NCBI GenBank assembly: GCA_002500765.1
Contig: DLSX01000062.1
Coordinates: forward strand, 1-12,040
Length of the DNA stretch: 12,040 nt
Direction: 5' to 3'
From: Neorhizobium sp. UBA7851
GTDB lineage: Bacteria; Pseudomonadota; Alphaproteobacteria; Rhizobiales; Rhizobiaceae
The number at the start of each line of letters is the position of its first letter. The stretch's first letter is position 1. Below, piece after piece: positions 1-5,951 of this stretch. The notes beneath the pieces were generated by a model. It was not told the DNA's origin. It saw nothing but the letters and a program-made list of their open reading frames with translations, and ran no database searches. Made by a program: the position numbers and the translations under genes.

Positions 1-1128
1 CTTGCCGCGATGACGGATCTGCTGCTCGGCGGTGCCCGCGCGCATCGTCGCGGCCGTATCATGGTCACGCTGCCGGGCGAGGCGGCGCAGGATGCGGATT
101 TCATCCTTGACCTCGCCCGGCGCGGAATGGATGTCGCCCGCATCAACTGCGCCCATGATGATCACCTGGCTTGGGAAGCCATGGCGCGGCATGTCCGCAC
201 CGCCGGTGAAAAGATCGGCCGCCGCATCACCGTGCTGATGGACATCGCCGGCCCGAAGATCAGAACGGAAGCCGTGGTCGCCGACAAGGGTGCGAGACTG
301 GTGGCTGGCGATCTCTTTCGCCTGGTTGCCGCGCGTGAGCCCTATCAGACGGAAGACGTCCGTTTCTGCGCGGCCGTCTCCCTGCCCGAAATCGTCGAGC
401 GCGTCGCGCCGGGTCACAAGCTGCGTTATAATGACGGCAAGCTGGAAGCGGTCATCGAAAGCGTGTCCGAGGGCGAAGCGCTTGTACGGGTCACCCATGT
501 GAAGGCTGGCGGCGTCAGGCTGAAGCCGGAAAAGGGGCTGAACCTGCCCGATACCGCGCTTGGTCTGTCTCCACTCACCGCCAAGGATGAAGGCGACCTT
601 GCCGCCGTCATAAGCAATGCCGACATGCTGGGTTATTCCTTCGTCAGCCGCCCGGAAGATCTGGATCTTCTGGAGAAGGCGCTTTCGGTCTATCCGCCGC
701 GTGGGCAAGCGCTTGGCCTTGTCGCCAAGATCGAGCAGCCGGAAGCCGTCCGCAACCTGCCGGCATTGATTGCCCGCGCCCATGCGCTTGACCGTCCTTT
801 CGGTGTGATGATCGCCCGCGGCGACCTTGCTGCCGAAATCGGGTTCGAACGTGTCGCGGAAATGCAGGAAGAGATCCTCTGGCTCTGCGAAGCCGCATCT
901 GTCCCGACCGTCTGGGCGACACAGGTCCTCGAGGATCTGGTGAAGGATGGCCTGCCGTCGCGTGGCGAAATGACCGACGCCGCAATGGCCGCTCGGGCTG
1001 AATGCGTGATGCTCAACAAGGGGCCGGCAGTGGCCGAGGCGGTTACCCTGCTGGACACGCTTCTCGCCCGCATGGACGAGCATATCTTCAAGAAGACCCC
1101 GACCCTTCGGGCGCTGAAATCCTGGTAG
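1..1128 (+). CDS. Pyruvate-kinase-like protein, probably 5'-partial
   Basis: This is a TIM-barrel pyruvate-kinase-family protein; the family moves phosphate between phosphoenolpyruvate and ADP. Counting from the ATG at position 10 (372 aa), the barrel start has R44/N46, then D78 with GPKIRT at 81-86, a small B-domain-like insert at about 88-170, and KGLNLP at 175-180. The catalytic AKIE (K240, E242), the metal-binding ARGD (D272) and ATQ (T304) are all present. The usual C-terminal allosteric domain of about 120 aa is absent, and the normal MLSGETA segment reads MLNKGPA. The frame is open upstream of the ATG to the window edge with no ribosome binding site visible, and I recall related proteins having an N-terminal extension, so the gene most likely begins outside the window. 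The family call is firm. Whether it is a true pyruvate kinase or a divergent paralogue is open. Confidence 0.85.
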   Translation, partial: LAAMTDLLLGGARAHRRGRIMVTLPGEAAQDADFILDLARRGMDVARINCAHDDHLAWEAMARHVRTAGEKIGRRITVLMDIAGPKIRTEAVVADKGARLVAGDLFRLVAAREPYQTEDVRFCAAVSLPEIVERVAPGHKLRYNDGKLEAVIESVSEGEALVRVTHVKAGGVRLKPEKGLNLPDTALGLSPLTAKDEGDLAAVISNADMLGYSFVSRPEDLDLLEKALSVYPPRGQALGLVAKIEQPEAVRNLPALIARAHALDRPFGVMIARGDLAAEIGFERVAEMQEEILWLCEAASVPTVWATQVLEDLVKDGLPSRGEMTDAAMAARAECVMLNKGPAVAEAVTLLDTLLARMDEHIFKKTPTLRALKSW

Positions 1129-1146
1129 TCGGTCGGTGAATGCGAA

Positions 1147-1174
1147 GACCCGGCCCACGAATCTGGGCCGGGTC
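1147..1174 (+). terminator. Hairpin after pyruvate-kinase-like gene
   Basis: An 11-bp perfect stem (GACCCGGCCCA with TGGGCCGGGTC) closes a 6-nt loop, 18 bases after the stop codon. The stem is very GC-rich, but it is followed by CCTCC and not a T run. It is therefore a terminator-like or 3'-end stabilising hairpin and not a textbook intrinsic terminator. Confidence 0.55.
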
Positions 1175-1250
1175 CCTCCTGAACGACGCGGCCTCCGTCG
1201 CGTCGCCCCAGCCCACCGTTCAGGCAGAGGCGGTGAAATCCGGCACCATC

Positions 1251-1273
1251 CGGCTCCCCACGGAGCCGTTATT
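1251..1273 (+). terminator. Possible terminator hairpin in convergent gap
   Basis: CGGCTCC and GGAGCCG form a 7-bp stem around a 4-nt loop, followed by TTATT. It may back up the hairpin at 1147-1174. The T tract is short and interrupted, so the call is tentative. Confidence 0.35.
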
Positions 1274-1461
1274 CGGCCGCCCGCGATATCATTGATATCG
1301 CCGGGGCGGGGCCTTGCGGATTTCAGACTTCACCTTGCCTTCGGCGGCAAATAGGATGCTTGCGCCATACGGCGCGCATCACTTTTACCTCCATGATTTT
1401 GAGGTTACACGGATGGCGGGTGGCTTCATTGACTCAGCGCAACAGCCGGCCGGGTGCCGCT

Positions 1462-1947
1462 TCAGGCGTCGTGGACAGGTTTGTGTTCCGCGATATCGGC
1501 GGCATGGCGAAACATCCGCACGAGTTTGGTGCGGTCCTCACCGTGCCGCATCAATGCGCGATCGAAGCGGCGGATCTGGCTGGTATCCGGCCGCCACGGC
1601 CCGTCGCTCGCCTCTCGCGTCGTTTTTGCCGCCGTGAACGACATGCGTGGACCGATATTCTCTTGAAACTGTGCGAGTGTCATCCCGGCCTTGACCAGCA
1701 GCGCGCGCACGCCGGTTCGGTTTTCCGTCGCGATGACCACCCGAAAAGCATTGATCAGGCTTCCCTTGGAGGCGGGGAGTTCACGTGTGTCGAAGATATC
1801 GCTGCCGGTTTCATGCTCGCGCAGATACATGAGGTAGACATCGACCAGATGATGTGCGGCCTGCAGCAACTGTGCATCGCTGCCAAAGCCGTGCTCGATG
1901 CCGCGATCATTGCCATGCGTCGATTTTGCAAAATTTGAATAAGGCAT
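1462..1947 (-). CDS. Hypothetical protein, 161 aa
   Basis: I do not recognise this protein. The chosen start (MPYSNFAK) has AGAGGA about 9 bases upstream. An in-frame ATG at 2013 would add 22 residues but has no ribosome binding site. The product looks soluble: there is no signal peptide or membrane span. The first half contains a helix-like, His-rich stretch (QAAHHLVDVYLMYLREHETG, residues about 29-48). The second half is basic, with many Arg and Lys. GC content and codon use match the neighbours, which argues for a real gene. It diverges from the small HTH gene at 2189, with 241 bases between the starts, so the two could share regulation. It converges on the pyruvate-kinase-like gene. Confidence 0.65.
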   Translation of the reverse strand: MPYSNFAKSTHGNDRGIEHGFGSDAQLLQAAHHLVDVYLMYLREHETGSDIFDTRELPASKGSLINAFRVVIATENRTGVRALLVKAGMTLAQFQENIGPRMSFTAAKTTREASDGPWRPDTSQIRRFDRALMRHGEDRTKLVRMFRHAADIAEHKPVHDA

Positions 1948-2048
1948 GATCCTGTCCTCTTTTGCCTTGTAAACGCGCAGGATCTGCTTTGGTTCTGCTG
2001 GATTTTTAGACACCGAAAATACGGAGGTGCCGCCGTTTTTTCATGATT

Positions 2049-2069
2049 GATGTTGTGCGATGCAACATC
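2049..2069. promoter_or_regulatory. Dyad in divergent intergenic region, operator candidate
   Basis: GATGTTG and CAACATC are perfect 7-base arms around 7 bases. An alternative overlapping pairing joins TTGTGC (2053-2058) with GCACAA (2077-2082). It lies just upstream of the candidate promoter for the HTH gene and within the divergent region, as expected of a regulator binding site. No protein can be assigned from sequence alone. Confidence 0.35.
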
Positions 2070-2074
2070 GCCTA

Positions 2075-2102
2075 TTGCACAAAGCAGATTATGGCCTATG
2101 TT
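2075..2102 (+). promoter_or_regulatory. Candidate sigma-70 promoter for HTH gene
   Basis: TTGCAC and TATGTT are separated by 16 bases, in the intergenic region upstream of the start at 2189. Transcription would start near 2109, where two further small dyads begin: GCGAC/GTCGC at 2109-2123 and GGGTC/GACCC at 2129-2142. The match is moderate. Confidence 0.35.
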
Positions 2103-2188
2103 TGTCCCGCGACCGCATGTCGCAGTCTGGGTCATTCGACCCCCTTCACCCGCCGTAAATGCCGGGTTTTTTCAAGAAGGATGAAACC

Positions 2189-2434
2189 ATGACAGTCTCA
2201 ATTAGCAACATTAAGGCATCTCAAAGCGGCGCTGTTCTTTCGGGTCAAGTGGCAAGAGCCGTTGCCGAAGCGCGTCTCGCTGCTGGTTACAGCATCGATG
2301 ACCTTTCTTTGACCACCGGCCTCGTGCACGACGAGATCCTCGGCGTCGAAAAAGGTCTCAATGCCGATCCGGCCAAGTTGAAACGTATTGCCGTGGCGCT
2401 GAAATTGCCCCCGTCAGCGCTTCTTGTCGCCTGA
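2189..2434 (+). CDS. Small helix-turn-helix (Cro/C1-type) protein, 81 aa
   Basis: Residues 21-78 read like an XRE/HTH_3 DNA-binding fold. ARAVAEARLAAGYSIDDLSLTTGL gives helices 1-3 (YSIDDLSLTTGL carries the turn), followed by the typical closing pattern of a residue run ending in LKLPPSALL. The protein is little more than the DNA-binding domain, so it probably acts as a dimer. The start at 2189 was chosen for the AAGGA 6-10 bases upstream; the in-frame ATG at 2159 lacks one. It is followed by a good intrinsic terminator at 2452, so it is monocistronic. The dyads upstream suggest self-regulation or control of the divergent 161-aa gene, which is inference. Its targets are unknown. Confidence 0.75.
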   Translation: MTVSISNIKASQSGAVLSGQVARAVAEARLAAGYSIDDLSLTTGLVHDEILGVEKGLNADPAKLKRIAVALKLPPSALLVA

Positions 2435-2451
2435 CTACGGCGGCGCCCGAA

Positions 2452-2480
2452 AAGCCCGGCTCAGGCCGGGCTTATTCATT
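2452..2480 (+). terminator. Intrinsic terminator after HTH gene
   Basis: AAGCCCGGC (2452-2460) and GCCGGGCTT (2465-2473) form a 9-bp perfect stem with a TCAG loop, followed by ATTCATTTT. It separates the HTH gene from the VOC gene downstream. Confidence 0.8.
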
Positions 2481-2556
2481 TTGTGGCAAAGCATTTCGGA
2501 TATCTCGCACGAAAGCTGGATACGCAGCGCCAATGGTCCCGTTTGGTGAGTGTAAG

Positions 2557-2922
2557 ATGAACCTGATCGCTCATGTTGAGATACCGGCTACCGATCTTGA
2601 GCGGGCGATGGAGTTCTACCATGCCGTTTTCGGCGTGGCTTTTGGCGATGTCGTGATCATCCATGGCAACAGGATGGCGTATTTCCCCTTCGAAGAGGGA
2701 AAAGACGGCGCCAGCGGAGCGCTTGCACAAGGCGATATCTATGTGCCGACCCGAGACGGATCGGTCGTTTATTTTAGCGTCGAAGATATCGATGACGTTC
2801 TGTTGAGGGCTGTCGCACAGGGAAGCGAGATCCTGTTTGCCAAGACACCGATCAACGATACCGATTTTGTTGCAGAGATTGCCGACAGTGAAGGCAATCG
2901 GATCGCTCTTCAATCCATCTGA
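2557..2922 (+). CDS. VOC-superfamily (glyoxalase/bleomycin-resistance fold) protein, 121 aa
   Basis: This is a single vicinal-oxygen-chelate domain of typical size. It shows the characteristic opening HVEIPATDLERAMEFYHAVFG (H6 is a likely metal ligand), a central strand run, and the closing pattern DSEGNRIAL preceded by a Glu in a position often used for metal binding. The family includes glyoxalase I, dioxygenases and antibiotic-binding proteins; the substrate cannot be read from sequence. The start at 2557 gives the domain its normal N-terminus, while the upstream in-frame ATG at 2533 adds eight residues without a clear ribosome binding site. A weak GGTGAG lies before the chosen ATG. It stands between two terminator or promoter boundaries and is probably transcribed alone. 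Confidence 0.85.
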   Translation: MNLIAHVEIPATDLERAMEFYHAVFGVAFGDVVIIHGNRMAYFPFEEGKDGASGALAQGDIYVPTRDGSVVYFSVEDIDDVLLRAVAQGSEILFAKTPINDTDFVAEIADSEGNRIALQSI

Positions 2923-2989
2923 AGGCCATCAGTGACGGGATGTCCGTGCCCGCGACGCGAGCCTAATATAAACTGTTCCTCACGAAAGA

Positions 2990-3017
2990 TTGACGTGGTC
3001 GTCAGTTGCCCTAAATT
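2990..3017 (+). promoter_or_regulatory. Candidate sigma-70 promoter for 42-aa membrane protein
   Basis: TTGACG and TAAATT are spaced 16 bases apart, ending 27 bases before the ATG at 3045. A transcript would have a leader of about 20 bases containing AGGAGTGGGAG. Position and match both support use. Confidence 0.5.
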
Positions 3018-3044
3018 GGAGCGGGTAGGAGTGGGAGTTATGTC

Positions 3045-3173
3045 ATGGTTTACGAGTGGGACGAAAAGCGTGCCCGTCGCACGCATCTGGCGCGTATTGG
3101 CCTCAGCATCCTTGCAGCCACAATAACTTTGGGCGTATCCGCCGCGATTGCCATCGCCATGTCGATCGGCTGA
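3045..3173 (+). CDS. Small single-span membrane protein, 42 aa
   Basis: This short gene starts MVYEWDEKRARR and ends AIAMSIG. Residues 1-17 are charged and basic (K8, R9, R11, R12, R17), and residues about 19-41 form one continuous hydrophobic helix (GLSILAATITLGVSAAIAIA). This predicts one membrane span with the N-terminus inside. A strong ribosome binding site (GGAGTGGGAG, 9-18 bases upstream) and a good promoter match support it as real. An overlapping ATG at 3040 opens another frame that runs through 3126, but its product has no recognisable pattern. Function is unknown. Its position ahead of the rirA region does not by itself show an iron role. Confidence 0.7.
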   Translation: MVYEWDEKRARRTHLARIGLSILAATITLGVSAAIAIAMSIG

Positions 3174-3388
3174 CCGAATTGCGCCTTTCGGCTTTGTTTT
3201 CCGGTCTAAGCCCGGTTTTCAGCCCCAATGATCCTGCCTGAATATCTTCTTGAGAGAGGATTTCCGGCGCACGAACCTATTGTCACAGCGCTCCATAAAA
3301 TGCCTTTTATCAAGGATTGCATCCTGGTGAGGGTGTAGACATAGGACAATCGCCGCTGGCCGAATTGCACTCGGCGGTTGCTTTATGT

Positions 3389-3403
3389 TGACATCTGCAT
3401 TCA
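3389..3403. promoter_or_regulatory. IRO-like box (RirA operator candidate)
   Basis: TGACATCTGCATTCA fits the RirA iron-responsive operator pattern TGA-N9-TCA exactly. It overlaps a TTGACA hexamer at 3388-3393 that lacks a good -10 partner. It lies about 95 bases upstream of the better rirA promoter, so it could serve autoregulation or a second, distal promoter. The pattern is short, and one match could be chance; the location raises its value. Confidence 0.4.
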
Positions 3404-3467
3404 GGATTTGCTTTTTTGCGCAATCGATGAATTAGTGCACCTGAAAACAAGAGTCCGATTTTCCTAT

Positions 3468-3484
3468 TTTGGAATTGTTCAAAA
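3468..3484. promoter_or_regulatory. ICE-like box (Irr operator candidate)
   Basis: TTTGGAATTGTTCAAAA matches the Irr iron control element pattern TTTAGAA-N3-TTCTAAA (as I recall it) at 12 of 14 defined bases. It covers the -35 hexamer of the candidate rirA promoter, as expected for repression by Irr at low iron. Irr repression of rirA has been reported in Agrobacterium tumefaciens. Confidence 0.55.
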
Positions 3485-3503
3485 CTAGGGAAGCGTCTAT
3501 ATA
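3475..3503 (+). promoter_or_regulatory. Candidate rirA promoter
   Basis: TTGTTC (3475-3480) and TATATA (3498-3503) are spaced 17 bases apart. The predicted start near 3510 leaves a leader of about 22 bases with CGGAGA before the ATG at 3532. The -35 element lies inside the ICE-like box. Confidence 0.5.
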
Positions 3504-3531
3504 GAGTTCTCTCGAGTCTTCGGAGACCACC

Positions 3532-4005
3532 ATGCGCCTGACAAAACAGACCAATTATGCCGTAAGAATGCTGATGTATTGCGCAGCCAATGAAGGGCAT
3601 CTGAGCCGCATTCCGGAGATTGCCAGGGCTTATGGCGTGTCCGAGCTGTTCCTGTTCAAGATCCTTCAGCCGCTGAACAAGGCCGGTCTGGTCGAAACCG
3701 TACGCGGTCGCAACGGTGGTGTAAGGCTCGGTCGCGCGGCCGACAAGATCACCCTTTTTGATGTCGTGCGCGTCACGGAAGACAGTTTCGCAATGGCGGA
3801 ATGTTTCGAGGACGACGGTGCGATCGAATGTCCTCTGGTCGACAGCTGTGGTTTGAATTCTGCGCTTCGTAAGGCGCTGAACGCGTTTTTCGATGTGCTC
3901 GCCGAATACACGATCGACGATCTGGTCAAGGCGCGTCCGCAGATCAACTTCCTTCTCGGCCTCGATGCCGTCGATATGAAGAAGGTCGTTGCGCCCGCCG
4001 CCTGA
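3532..4005 (+). CDS. rirA: Rrf2-family iron-responsive regulator RirA
   Basis: RirA is the global iron repressor of rhizobia. With an iron-sulfur cluster it represses siderophore, haem and iron uptake genes when iron is plentiful. The 157-aa protein has the Rrf2 start MRLTKQTNYAVRMLMYCAAN, a winged-helix DNA-binding domain (recognition region at about 29-50, wing with GRNGGVRL at 59-66), and the three cluster cysteines C91, C100 and C106. The -FLLG- region near the C-terminus is as I remember from rhizobial RirA. GGAGA lies 6-10 bases before the ATG. It has its own promoter with Irr- and RirA-like boxes and is closed by a strong terminator at 4031, so it is monocistronic. IscR or NsrR are the alternatives; the extended similarity favours RirA strongly. 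Confidence 0.95.
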   Translation: MRLTKQTNYAVRMLMYCAANEGHLSRIPEIARAYGVSELFLFKILQPLNKAGLVETVRGRNGGVRLGRAADKITLFDVVRVTEDSFAMAECFEDDGAIECPLVDSCGLNSALRKALNAFFDVLAEYTIDDLVKARPQINFLLGLDAVDMKKVVAPAA

Positions 4006-4030
4006 TCTGTCGCATATCGTATCTGATGCA

Positions 4031-4061
4031 ACAAAAACGCCGGTCAATCCGGCGTTTTTGT
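4031..4061 (+). terminator. Strong intrinsic terminator after rirA
   Basis: A 13-bp perfect stem (ACAAAAACGCCGG with CCGGCGTTTTTGT) encloses a TCAAT loop. The A-run and T-run are symmetric, so it can act on both strands. Confidence 0.92.
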
Positions 4062-4080
4062 TTATGTGGACCGGCTCTGG

Positions 4081-4108
4081 TTGACCTTCCCGCTCTGCTG
4101 GCTAGAAC
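4081..4108 (+). promoter_or_regulatory. Candidate promoter for AbrB-type membrane gene
   Basis: TTGACC and TAGAAC are spaced 16 bases apart, between the rirA terminator and the start at 4184. It is the best match in that gap; the -10 is imperfect. Confidence 0.3.
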
Positions 4109-4183
4109 GGATGCTGCCTTGCCATGCCGGCAACCTGCCGCGTCGGCAGTCTGCCGCCCGGACAGGTGTCAGGACCGGTCTTT

Positions 4184-5215
4184 ATGAATTTTCCAGAACT
4201 ACGCCAGTTTTTGATAACGTCGCTGATCGGAGCGGCCGGCGCGCTCGTTGCCATCGCCATCGGTTTCCCGGCTCCCTATCTGATCGGCCCGGCTGTTGCC
4301 GTCACGTTTGCCGGCCTTGCCGGGCTGCAGCTTGGCGTGCCGCATATCATCCGCAATGCCTGTTTCATCGTCATCGGCATATCGATGGGTTCGACGGTAA
4401 CGCCGGAAATCTTCGTTGCTGCACGCACCTGGCCGCTCAGCTTCATCATGGTCTTCGTGGCGATTGTCATCCTGCTCTTCTCCGCCGCCTGGGTGCTTCA
4501 GCGGCTGTTCCGATATGATCGCACGACCGCACTTCTCGCCGCTTCGCCCGGCCACCTCAGTTACGTCCTGAGCCTTGCCGCCGAAATGCGTTGCGATCTT
4601 CGCGCCGTCAGCATCTCCCAGAGCGTGCGTGTACTCGCGCTGACGATCAGCGTGCCTCTGATCGTCGAAGTCTTCGATCTTGCCGAAACCGACGTGATCG
4701 TTCTGCCCCAGTCGATGAGCATGCCGGTCTTTGTGGTCATGGTGATCGTCTCGGCCGGGTTCGGCCTGCTCTTCCAGCGCTGGAAATTTCCGGCAGCGCT
4801 TCTGGTTGGCGGCGTCTTCGTCTCCATTTCCACCCACATTACCGGCTTCGTTTCGGGCGCCGTTCCCAACTGGCTGCTGATCCCGATCTATGTCCTGCTC
4901 GGCTCGCTGATCGGTTCACGCTTTTCCGGCCTGTCCTTTGCGGACCTGCGCGTCGCGATCGTTTCCGGGTTGGTCGTTACCGTCGTCGTCATGGCGCTTG
5001 CCGGGGGCATAGCCGTGACGGTGTCCTATTTTGCCGATGTGCCGCTCGATGCGGCGCTGATCGCCTTTTCTCCCGGCGGGCTGGAAACCATGGCGGCCAT
5101 GGCCGTCATGCTTCATGCCGATCCCACCTATGTCGGTGCTCACCATGTGTTGAGGCTGATGTTCCTGTCTGTGCTGATGCCGCTCGTGATCGGCAAGGAT
5201 GCGAGGTTGAAATAG
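4184..5215 (+). CDS. AbrB-duplication-type integral membrane protein, 343 aa
   Basis: This is a polytopic membrane protein with about nine or ten hydrophobic segments arranged as two similar halves. Each half contains a glycine/proline-rich segment typical of the Gram-negative AbrB-duplication family: FPAPYLIGPAV near residues 28-38, and FPAALLVGGVF in the second half. Characteristic motifs include ASPGHLSYVLSLAAEM in the middle and FSPGGLETMAAMAVMLHADPTYVGAHHVLR near the end. The family is often named AbrB-like regulator or putative ammonia monooxygenase, but neither name fits a transporter-like protein with no DNA-binding domain; real function is unknown. The start at 4184 removes a 20-residue non-membrane extension and has AGGA upstream. 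It precedes gntK by 46 bases on the same strand, so co-transcription is likely. Confidence 0.85.
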   Translation: MNFPELRQFLITSLIGAAGALVAIAIGFPAPYLIGPAVAVTFAGLAGLQLGVPHIIRNACFIVIGISMGSTVTPEIFVAARTWPLSFIMVFVAIVILLFSAAWVLQRLFRYDRTTALLAASPGHLSYVLSLAAEMRCDLRAVSISQSVRVLALTISVPLIVEVFDLAETDVIVLPQSMSMPVFVVMVIVSAGFGLLFQRWKFPAALLVGGVFVSISTHITGFVSGAVPNWLLIPIYVLLGSLIGSRFSGLSFADLRVAIVSGLVVTVVVMALAGGIAVTVSYFADVPLDAALIAFSPGGLETMAAMAVMLHADPTYVGAHHVLRLMFLSVLMPLVIGKDARLK

Positions 5216-5261
5216 ATTTCGCCACGCGTTATGCGCAGATGAAAAGCAGGGAGAAGAACGA

Positions 5262-5783
5262 ATGTCGAAGGCCATTATCGTCATGGGCGTCAGCGGCGCC
5301 GGAAAAACCTCGATTGCCGATCTTCTGGCCAATCGCCTCGGCTGCAGGTTCGTCGAAGGCGATCAGCTGCACCCGGAAGCGAACGTCAAGAAGATGGCGG
5401 ATGGTACGCCGCTGACGGATGATGATCGCTGGCCGTGGCTGGATATCATCGGCAACGAACTCAAGACCGCCCGTGCGGCCGGTCAGGACATCGTCGTCAC
5501 ATGCTCCGCTTTGAAGAAAATCTACCGGGAAAAGCTTCGCACATCCGGTGGAGAGCCGCTCTACTTCGTCTTCCTCAAGGGATCTCCGGAACTGCTGGCC
5601 TCCCGCATGGGCGCGCGCAAGGGCCATTTCATGCCGGCATCGCTGCTGCAGAGCCAGCTTGCAACGCTTGAAAGCCCTGAAGGCGAGACGAATGTGGTGA
5701 CCGTCGATATCGATGCAACGGTGCCTGAGATCGTCGAGGATGCAATCGGCCGGCTGGAGAAACTTTGGCGGGAAAATATTTGA
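5262..5783 (+). CDS. gntK: Gluconokinase
   Basis: Gluconokinase phosphorylates D-gluconate with ATP to 6-phosphogluconate, feeding the Entner-Doudoroff and pentose phosphate routes in the cytoplasm. The 173-aa length is normal for the family. The Walker A loop GVSGAGKTS is at residues 9-17. The gluconate-binding signature EGDQLHPEANVKKM is at 32-45, followed by the DDDRWPWL segment and the conserved TCSALKKIYR. GGGAGAAG gives a strong ribosome binding site upstream. It follows the AbrB-type membrane gene closely. A functional link, such as substrate entry, is possible but not shown. Confidence 0.93.
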   Translation: MSKAIIVMGVSGAGKTSIADLLANRLGCRFVEGDQLHPEANVKKMADGTPLTDDDRWPWLDIIGNELKTARAAGQDIVVTCSALKKIYREKLRTSGGEPLYFVFLKGSPELLASRMGARKGHFMPASLLQSQLATLESPEGETNVVTVDIDATVPEIVEDAIGRLEKLWRENI

Positions 5784-5879
5784 GCAATAGCTCGCACCGG
5801 CCGGAAATTCTTTGTGATTTAATCTTTTATTCACATTTTTCGTCCGGTCCGGTGATCTGAACCTGACCCTTTTACGTAT

Positions 5880-5933
5880 AACACTCAATTAGCGTTTGCA
5901 GTTTAGCTGCAGACGCCTGGTCTAATGAGTGTT
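5880..5933. promoter_or_regulatory. 54-bp nested dyad in front of TetR-family gene
   Basis: The outer arms AACACTCA (5880-5887) and TGAGTGTT (5926-5933) extend to ATTAG/CTAAT with one bulged base. The inner arms GCGTTTGCAG (5892-5901) and CTGCAGACGC (5907-5916) pair across a 5-base loop with one G-T pair. A TATAAC (5877-5882) at its left edge could be the -10 of the TetR promoter, which would put the dyad at the transcript start as an operator or leader hairpin. Confidence 0.5.
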
Positions 5934-5951
5934 GGTGGGAAAAGGGATCGC

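Larger units (their letters stand above)
1129..1461. other. Non-coding gap between convergent genes
   Basis: This 333-base stretch separates the ends of two convergent genes. It holds the hairpin at 1147-1174 and a second hairpin at 1251-1268 (CGGCTCC/GGAGCCG, 4-nt loop, followed by TTATT). A 19-bp near-perfect palindrome lies at 1283-1301 (nine-base arms GCGATATCA/TGATATCGC around one T). I see no convincing gene. An 18-codon frame on the minus strand (1379 to 1323) has a good GGAGG upstream but nothing else to support it. Confidence 0.5.
3174..3531. other. Intergenic region upstream of rirA
   Basis: This is a 358-base non-coding stretch. The first half, to about 3340, shows nothing I can name. 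At 3347-3380 a 9-bp stem (CAATCGCCG with CGGCGGTTG, one G-T pair, 16-base loop) could be a weak terminator. The right half is AT-richer and carries the IRO-like site, the ICE-like site and the rirA promoter listed separately. Confidence 0.6.

Noticed and set aside
1323..1379. 18-codon minus-strand frame with GGAGG upstream
   Set aside because: A good ribosome binding site alone is not enough; the peptide is short, basic and has no recognisable pattern or clear promoter.
3347..3380. Terminator for the 42-aa gene
   Set aside because: The stem has a 16-base loop and a poor T run, and it lies about 175 bases after the stop codon; kept only as a note.
3310..4047. Minus-strand open frame across rirA
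   Set aside because: It covers the rirA control region and the terminator; rirA itself is certain.
4124..4183. Upstream ATG for the AbrB-type membrane protein
   Set aside because: It adds 20 non-hydrophobic residues before the first membrane segment and has no ribosome binding site.
5813..5835. TGTGA-N13-TCACA as a CRP-type site after gntK
   Set aside because: The spacing is too long for CRP (N6) and the interior is simple AT-rich sequence; probably chance.
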